A stretch of DNA of 64,000 nt from positions 1 to 64,000 of the forward strand of contig NZ_BJMN01000033.1 in assembly GCF_006539185.1 (NCBI RefSeq). The letters run 5' to 3'. Positions 58,804-64,000 of the stretch are shown here, piece after piece. Source of the DNA: Streptomyces gardneri (GTDB lineage Bacteria > Actinomycetota > Actinomycetes > Streptomycetales > Streptomycetaceae). The notes under the pieces are model-generated. The model was not told the origin of the DNA and made no database searches. It saw only the letters and a list, made by a program, of their open reading frames with translations. Made by a program: the position numbers and the translations under genes. Position 1 is the stretch's first letter, and each line of letters starts with the position of its first letter.

Positions 58804-60314
58804 CGGGCGTTCTCCTTCTCCTTGACGGTCGCGGCGACGGCCTTGCGCAGCAGCGATTCGAAGCGGCCGGTGATGCCCTTGGCCTCGTGGCCGAGGCCGG
58901 ACTGGGCGGTGGCGTCGGTACGGCCCCGGGCCATGGCCCGGTCGGCGGGCTGCGGGCGGTCGACGGCGCGGCCGTCGGCGAAGCCGGAGACGGCGGTGAC
59001 GACGACGGGGAGGTCGGCGGGGGCGCTCAGCCACCAGCTCGCGCGCTGCCGGGCGCCGAAGCGGGCGGCGACGGTGGACGGGCCGGAGAGCGCCGGGGGG
59101 ACGTCCTCGCCCAGGCGGGCGGTGAGGCCGCCGCCCTGACCGAGGGTGCGCTGCGCTTCGGCGTCGGCGCGGGTGAAGACGAGGCTGACGGTGATCACGC
59201 TGCTGGCGGTGGCGTCGGTGTACGTGGCGCGCAGGACGCGCTCGCAGCCGAGCGGCGTGAGGGTGGCGCGCAGCCCCTTGGCGAGGACGGCGGGCGAGCA
59301 GGGGGTGTCCGGGGCGACGACGATCCGGGTCCAGGTGCGGGCGGCGGCGCCGGGGCCCGCGCCGGGGCCGGGGAGGGTGCGGGGGAAGAGGGTGTCGACG
59401 GGGGCGTTGTGCCAGAGGTCCTTCGCCTCGGTGTACCCGGCGGGTTCGGCGGGCCGTGCCGGTTCGGCGGAGGCCAGCCATATCCCGGCGAGGGCTCCGC
59501 CGATGAGCCCGCCCCCGAGGACGACGCAGGCCGTGACCGCGAGCACGCGTCCGGTGCGGCGCGGGCGTACGGGGCGCAGCCGGGTGGTGGTCTCGACGGG
59601 CGCCTCGGGCGGCAGGGTGCCGGCGAGCCCGTATCCGTACGTGGGCGGGGGCGCGGTCGTGGGCCTGGGCATGGACCTGGGCGTGGGCCGCGTCGGCCGG
59701 CCCGTGCCGGACGTGTCGCGGATCGCCCGGAGCCGGGTGGTGGTCTCGACCTCCGGCAGGTCGTCCGCCCCGGTCGGCGCCGCCCAGGCGCGGGCGGGCA
59801 CGGCCGCCTGACGGGTCGACAGCGGCGCGGAAGCCGGCGGAAGGGGCTGGGACACGGGCGCGGCCTGGGGCTGCGGGGCACTCGTCGCCTTGGCCGGCCG
59901 GGGCGCGGCGGGGGCGGCCGAGGGCAGCGGGGGCGCTTCTGCGGACACGGACACGGATGCGGGGCGCGGCGGGGCCGGTGCGGGCGCGGGTGTCGCCGTG
60001 GGGCGCTCGGGGGTGGTCGGCGCGGGGGCGTTCGGCGTCGATGCCGGTGCCGGAGGCTGTGCCGGTGCCGGTGCCGGTGCCGGTGCCGGTGCGGTCCCCG
60101 GCGCGGGGTGCGCGGCGGCCTGCGGAAGGGTCGCCGGGCGCGGCGGGGCCGGTGCGGGCGGCGGCGTGGGGCGCTCGGGGGCGGGCCGGGCCGTCGGGGC
60201 CGTGACGTGCGGCGCGGGTGCCGGGGTCTGCGGAGAGGCGGCCGGGCGCGATGGGGTCGGGGGGAGGAGAGCGTCGGTGATGCGGGACGCGGGGCGTGGG
60301 TGTTCGGCGGTCAT
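58800..60314 (-). CDS. Proline-rich single-pass membrane protein coupled to the protease
   Basis: 504 residues. The first 230 or so are Pro/Ala/Thr-rich with PAPAP-type repeats and are probably disordered and cytoplasmic. One membrane helix (VLAVTACVVLGGGLIGGALAGIWLAS) is at about 265-290. The outer domain (about 300-500) contains LRATLTPLGCERVLRATYTD, SVITVSLVFTRADAEAQRTL and ASWWLSAPADLPVVVTAVSGFADG, unknown fold. ATG 60314 follows GAGGGGGACGGGG. It overlaps the mycosin-like gene by 4 bases, so it is likely a partner or substrate of that protease. Confidence 0.75.
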   Translation of the reverse strand: MTAEHPRPASRITDALLPPTPSRPAASPQTPAPAPHVTAPTARPAPERPTPPPAPAPPRPATLPQAAAHPAPGTAPAPAPAPAPAQPPAPASTPNAPAPTTPERPTATPAPAPAPPRPASVSVSAEAPPLPSAAPAAPRPAKATSAPQPQAAPVSQPLPPASAPLSTRQAAVPARAWAAPTGADDLPEVETTTRLRAIRDTSGTGRPTRPTPRSMPRPTTAPPPTYGYGLAGTLPPEAPVETTTRLRPVRPRRTGRVLAVTACVVLGGGLIGGALAGIWLASAEPARPAEPAGYTEAKDLWHNAPVDTLFPRTLPGPGAGPGAAARTWTRIVVAPDTPCSPAVLAKGLRATLTPLGCERVLRATYTDATASSVITVSLVFTRADAEAQRTLGQGGGLTARLGEDVPPALSGPSTVAARFGARQRASWWLSAPADLPVVVTAVSGFADGRAVDRPQPADRAMARGRTDATAQSGLGHEAKGITGRFESLLRKAVAATVKEKENAR

Positions 60315-60434
60315 CCCCGTCCCCCTCGTGTCGACAATGCCCGTCACTCTACGGGCTGTTCCCCGCGGTGGAGGAACCGGGCGGACCGGGGTCGGGGGCT
60401 ACCCACCCGTATAGCTGTCTGGCAAGCTCGGGCC

Positions 60435-61637
60435 ATGACTCCCCGCGCCGCCGACCGGGCCCGTTACGACCGTGCCACCGCTCACCTCGACGCGCCCGTG
60501 GCGATCGTCGACCTGGAGGCCTTCGACGACAACGCCGCGGATCTCGTCCGCCGGGCCGCAGGCAAGCCGATCCGCGTCGCGAGCAAGTCCGTGCGCTGTC
60601 GCGCGCTCCTGGAGCGGGTGCTGGCGCGGGACGGGTTCGCCGGGATCATGTCGTTCACGCTCGACGAGTCGCTGTGGCTCGCGCGTGCCGGCTTCGACGA
60701 CGTGCTGCTCGCCTATCCGTCGGCGGACCGCGCCGGCTTCGCCGAGCTCGCGCGGGATCCGAAGCTCGCCGCCGCCGTGACGGTGATGGTCGACGACGTG
60801 GCCCAGCTCGATCTGATCGACGCCTCCCGCGCGGGCGGGGCGGAGGAGATCCGGGTCTGCCTGGAGCTGGACACGGCGCTCCACCTCCTCGGCGGGCGGG
60901 TCCGGATCGGAGCCCGGCGCTCGCCGCTGCGCACCCCCGCCGACCTGGCCGAGGTGGCCCGTTCCGTGGTGCGGCGGCCGGGCTTCCGGCTGGTCGGGAT
61001 CATGGCGTACGAGGGCCATGTCGCCGGTGTCGGCGACTCGGTCGCGGGTCGGCCGCTGCGCTCGCGGGCGATCCGGCTGATGCAGTCCGCCGCCCGCCGG
61101 GAGCTGGCGGAGCGCCGCGCGGCCGTCGTCCGTGCCGTCCGGGCGGTCGCCCCGGACCTGGAGTTCGTGAACGGCGGCGGCACCGGGAGCGTGCAGCACA
61201 CGGCCGCGGAGGACGCGGTGACGGAGATCGCCGCCGGTTCGGGGCTGTTCGTGCCGCGTCTCTTCGACAACTACACCTCCTTCGACGGCCGCCCGGCCGC
61301 GCTCTTCGCGCAGCCCGTCGTCCGCCGTCCCGGTGTGGGCGTGGTGACCGTCCTCGGCGGCGGCTATCCCGCGTCCGGGGTGGCGGGCCCGGACCGGCTG
61401 CCCGTGCCGTACCTGCCGGAGGGGCTGCGCTACGACCCGCAGGAGGGTCCGGGCGAGGTCCAGACCCCGCTGCTCGGCTCGCCGGCCGACGACCTGCGGA
61501 TCGGCGACAAGGTGTGGTTCCGGCACGCGAAGGCCGGCGAGCTCTGCGAGCGGTTCGATTCGCTCCGGCTGGTCGAGGGCGACCGGATCACGGCCACCGT
61601 GCCGACCTACCGGGGGGAAGGGCAGACCTTCCTCTGA
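60435..61637 (+). CDS. PLP-dependent amino-acid deaminase/aldolase (DSD1/alanine-racemase fold)
   Basis: 400 residues. Alanine-racemase-like N-terminal barrel: VAIVDLEAFDDNAADLVRRA, then PIRVASKSVRCRALLERVL with the PLP lysine in ASKS. MAYEGHVAGVG, FVNGGGTGSVQHT (phosphate binding) and the C-terminal VTVLGGGYPASG and KVWFRHAKAGELCERF (metal-binding His and Cys) match the D-threonine aldolase/D-serine dehydratase group. Substrate unknown; D-amino or hydroxy-amino acids are likely. ATG 60435; a TATAGCT element at 60412-60418 could be its -10. Confidence 0.88.
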   Translation: MTPRAADRARYDRATAHLDAPVAIVDLEAFDDNAADLVRRAAGKPIRVASKSVRCRALLERVLARDGFAGIMSFTLDESLWLARAGFDDVLLAYPSADRAGFAELARDPKLAAAVTVMVDDVAQLDLIDASRAGGAEEIRVCLELDTALHLLGGRVRIGARRSPLRTPADLAEVARSVVRRPGFRLVGIMAYEGHVAGVGDSVAGRPLRSRAIRLMQSAARRELAERRAAVVRAVRAVAPDLEFVNGGGTGSVQHTAAEDAVTEIAAGSGLFVPRLFDNYTSFDGRPAALFAQPVVRRPGVGVVTVLGGGYPASGVAGPDRLPVPYLPEGLRYDPQEGPGEVQTPLLGSPADDLRIGDKVWFRHAKAGELCERFDSLRLVEGDRITATVPTYRGEGQTFL

Positions 61638-61675
61638 GGCGCGCCTTGGCGGGCCTGCCTCAGCGGGCGCGCCTC
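61636..61675. terminator. Candidate terminator, aldolase / HAD phosphatase
   Basis: 10-bp inverted repeat (61636-61645 with 61666-61675) with a 20-base loop between convergent genes; weaker than the other hairpins in the window. Confidence 0.5.
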
Positions 61676-61687
61676 TGCCTGCGCGCC

Positions 61688-62944
<1,257 letters not shown>

Positions 62945-62970
62945 GATCACTCTCCTGTCTGTACGCGGAA

Positions 62971-62998
62971 CAGCCGGGCGCCTTGCGACGCCCGGCTG
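62971..62998 (-). terminator. Terminator after the SDR gene
   Basis: Perfect 10-bp stem (62971-62980 with 62989-62998), loop of 8, 27 bases past the SDR stop at 63026. Confidence 0.8.
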
Positions 62999-63025
62999 TC
63001 GGGTGGGGGGACGGGGGGTGAACGG

Positions 63026-63814
63026 CTAGAGCGGCGTCACGTACGCGCCCGAGATTCCGCCGTCGACGAGGAAGTCGCTGGCGTTGACGAAGGAGGAGTC
63101 GTCGCTGGCGAGGAAGGCCACGGCGGCGGCGATCTCCTCGGCCTCGGCGAAGCGGCCGACCGGGATGTGCACGAGGCGGCGCGCGGCCCGCTCCGGGTCC
63201 TTGGCGAACAGCTCCTGGAGGAGGGGGGTGTTGACCGGTCCCGGGCAGAGGGCGTTGACCCGGATGCCCTCGCGGGCGAACTGGACGCCCAGCTCGCGGG
63301 ACATGGCGAGGACACCGCCCTTGGAGGCCGTGTACGAGATCTGGCTGGTGGCCGCGCCCATGATCGCGACGAAGGAGGCGGTGTTGATGATGGAGCCCCG
63401 GCCCTGGCGGCGCATGTAGGGGAGTGCGGCCTTGCAGCACAGGAAGACGGAGGTGAGGTTGACGTCCTGGACGCGCTTCCAGGCCTCCAGGCCGGTCTCC
63501 AGGATGGAGTCGTCGTCGGGCGGCGAGATGCCGGCGTTGTTGAAGGCGATGTCGACGGAGCCGTAGGTCTCGAAGGCGGTGCGGAACAGCGCCTCGACCT
63601 CCTCCGGGTCGGTGACGTCGACCTTCACGAAGGTGCCGCCGACGGCCTCGGCGGCGGCCTTGCCGGCCACCTCGTCGATGTCTCCGCAGACGACGTTGGC
63701 GCCCTCGGAGGCGAGGCGGCGGGCGGTGGCGAGCCCGATGCCGCTGCCGGCTCCGGTGATGACGGCGGTACGGCCGACCAGGCGGCGGCAGATGATCTCT
63801 TCGGTCGTGGACAT
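63026..63814 (-). CDS. Short-chain dehydrogenase/reductase
   Basis: 262 residues, classical SDR. TGAGSGIGLATARRL (NAD(P) loop), GDID acidic residue after strand 2 (favours NAD), FNNAGIS, catalytic Ser in NTASFVAIMG, and YTASKGG (catalytic Tyr-Lys). PGPVNTPLLQEL and LVDGGISGAY close the fold. It lies 6 bases downstream of an aldehyde dehydrogenase gene on the same strand, so the two probably act in one oxidation pathway of an alcohol or aldehyde; the substrate is unknown. Start at ATG 63814. Confidence 0.92.
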   Translation of the reverse strand: MSTTEEIICRRLVGRTAVITGAGSGIGLATARRLASEGANVVCGDIDEVAGKAAAEAVGGTFVKVDVTDPEEVEALFRTAFETYGSVDIAFNNAGISPPDDDSILETGLEAWKRVQDVNLTSVFLCCKAALPYMRRQGRGSIINTASFVAIMGAATSQISYTASKGGVLAMSRELGVQFAREGIRVNALCPGPVNTPLLQELFAKDPERAARRLVHIPVGRFAEAEEIAAAVAFLASDDSSFVNASDFLVDGGISGAYVTPL

Positions 63815-63820
63815 GGGTGC

Positions 63821-64000
63821 TCAGGCCTCCGTGCTGATGAAGACGTTCTTGGTTTCGGTGAAGGCGGTCAGGGCGTCGGGGCCCAGTTCACGGCCGAGGC
63901 CGGACTGCCGGTAGCCGCCGAACGGGGTCCAGTAGCGGACGCTGGAATGGGAGTTGACGGAGAGGTTGCCCGCCCGGACGGCGCGGGAGGCGCGCAGGGC
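63821..64000 (-). CDS. Aldehyde dehydrogenase, C-terminal part only (window edge)
   Basis: The last 59 residues of a minus-strand gene that continues past the window. The end has RAGNLSVNSHSSVRYWTPFGGYRQSG and then GLGRELGPDALTAFTETKNV (described in parts), the usual C-terminus of NAD-dependent aldehyde dehydrogenases (the PFGGxxxSGxGRE block). Only 6 bases separate it from the SDR gene, so the two are one operon. The catalytic Cys and Glu lie outside the window and cannot be checked. Confidence 0.9.
   Translation of the reverse strand, partial: ALRASRAVRAGNLSVNSHSSVRYWTPFGGYRQSGLGRELGPDALTAFTETKNVFISTEA

Overview
This is chromosomal DNA from a high-GC actinomycete, almost certainly a Streptomyces. 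The evidence is the roughly 70% GC content, strongly G/C-ending codons, many GTG starts, several leaderless starts, and gene blocks in an order I recall from Streptomyces (argC-J-B-D-R with argH nearby; infC-rpmI-rplT followed by pheS-pheT). Nothing here is phage, plasmid or insertion sequence; most of the window is conserved core chromosome. All functions below are read from the sequence; no database search was run.

Layout. Positions 44-118 hold tRNA-Val(GAC). From 176 to 5983 are small housekeeping genes: a zinc-ribbon protein, an APH-like kinase, a 55-residue membrane peptide divergent from a membrane Ser/Thr kinase, and a SPOUT RNA methyltransferase, ending with siroheme/precorrin-2 synthesis. 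Positions 4742-11382 form a cobalamin block: cobA (SUMT plus precorrin-2 dehydrogenase), a BluB-CobT fusion carrying about 615 residues of disordered N-terminus, and the CbiE-CbiT fusion CobL. Positions 12337-15309 are a methionine uptake operon, metN-metI-metQ, preceded by an unannotated 28-codon reading frame with a Cys/Met-rich end (CMCRMC) that looks like an attenuation leader peptide. Positions 15674-22064 hold membrane proteins, a GNAT, a sigma-like protein, a secreted phosphodiesterase, PlsC, and a TetR-MFS efflux pair with a clear 18-bp palindromic operator.

Positions 22231-30724 carry arginine biosynthesis: argC, argJ, argB, argD and argR are translationally coupled, and argH lies apart beyond two unrelated genes. 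ARG-box-like palindromes precede argC and argH. Positions 30854-43447 are a mixed set: an ECF sigma factor with a SnoaL-like tail, an ABC-F protein with a 7-codon upstream frame, an RlmG-like methyltransferase, a phosphoglycerate-mutase-fold protein that has lost both catalytic histidines, a MocR regulator and an EamA transporter whose start codons overlap on opposite strands, a secreted GHL10 glycosidase, a 3-hydroxyacyl-CoA dehydrogenase, a Nudix hydrolase and an NsdA-like regulator.

Positions 43740-48331 contain a PP2C phosphatase and an odd two-gene cassette: a small acidic protein coupled to a 924-residue membrane protein that joins an alpha/beta-hydrolase to a beta-propeller. Positions 48484-56047 are translation genes: pheT, pheS, an orphan histidine kinase, a TrmH methylase, rplT, rpmI and infC, the last probably starting at an AUC codon. 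Positions 56403-64000 hold DUF1844 and SseB proteins, a proline-rich membrane protein coupled to a mycosin-like protease, a PLP aldolase/deaminase, a secreted HAD phosphatase, an SDR, and the 3' end of an aldehyde dehydrogenase cut by the window edge.
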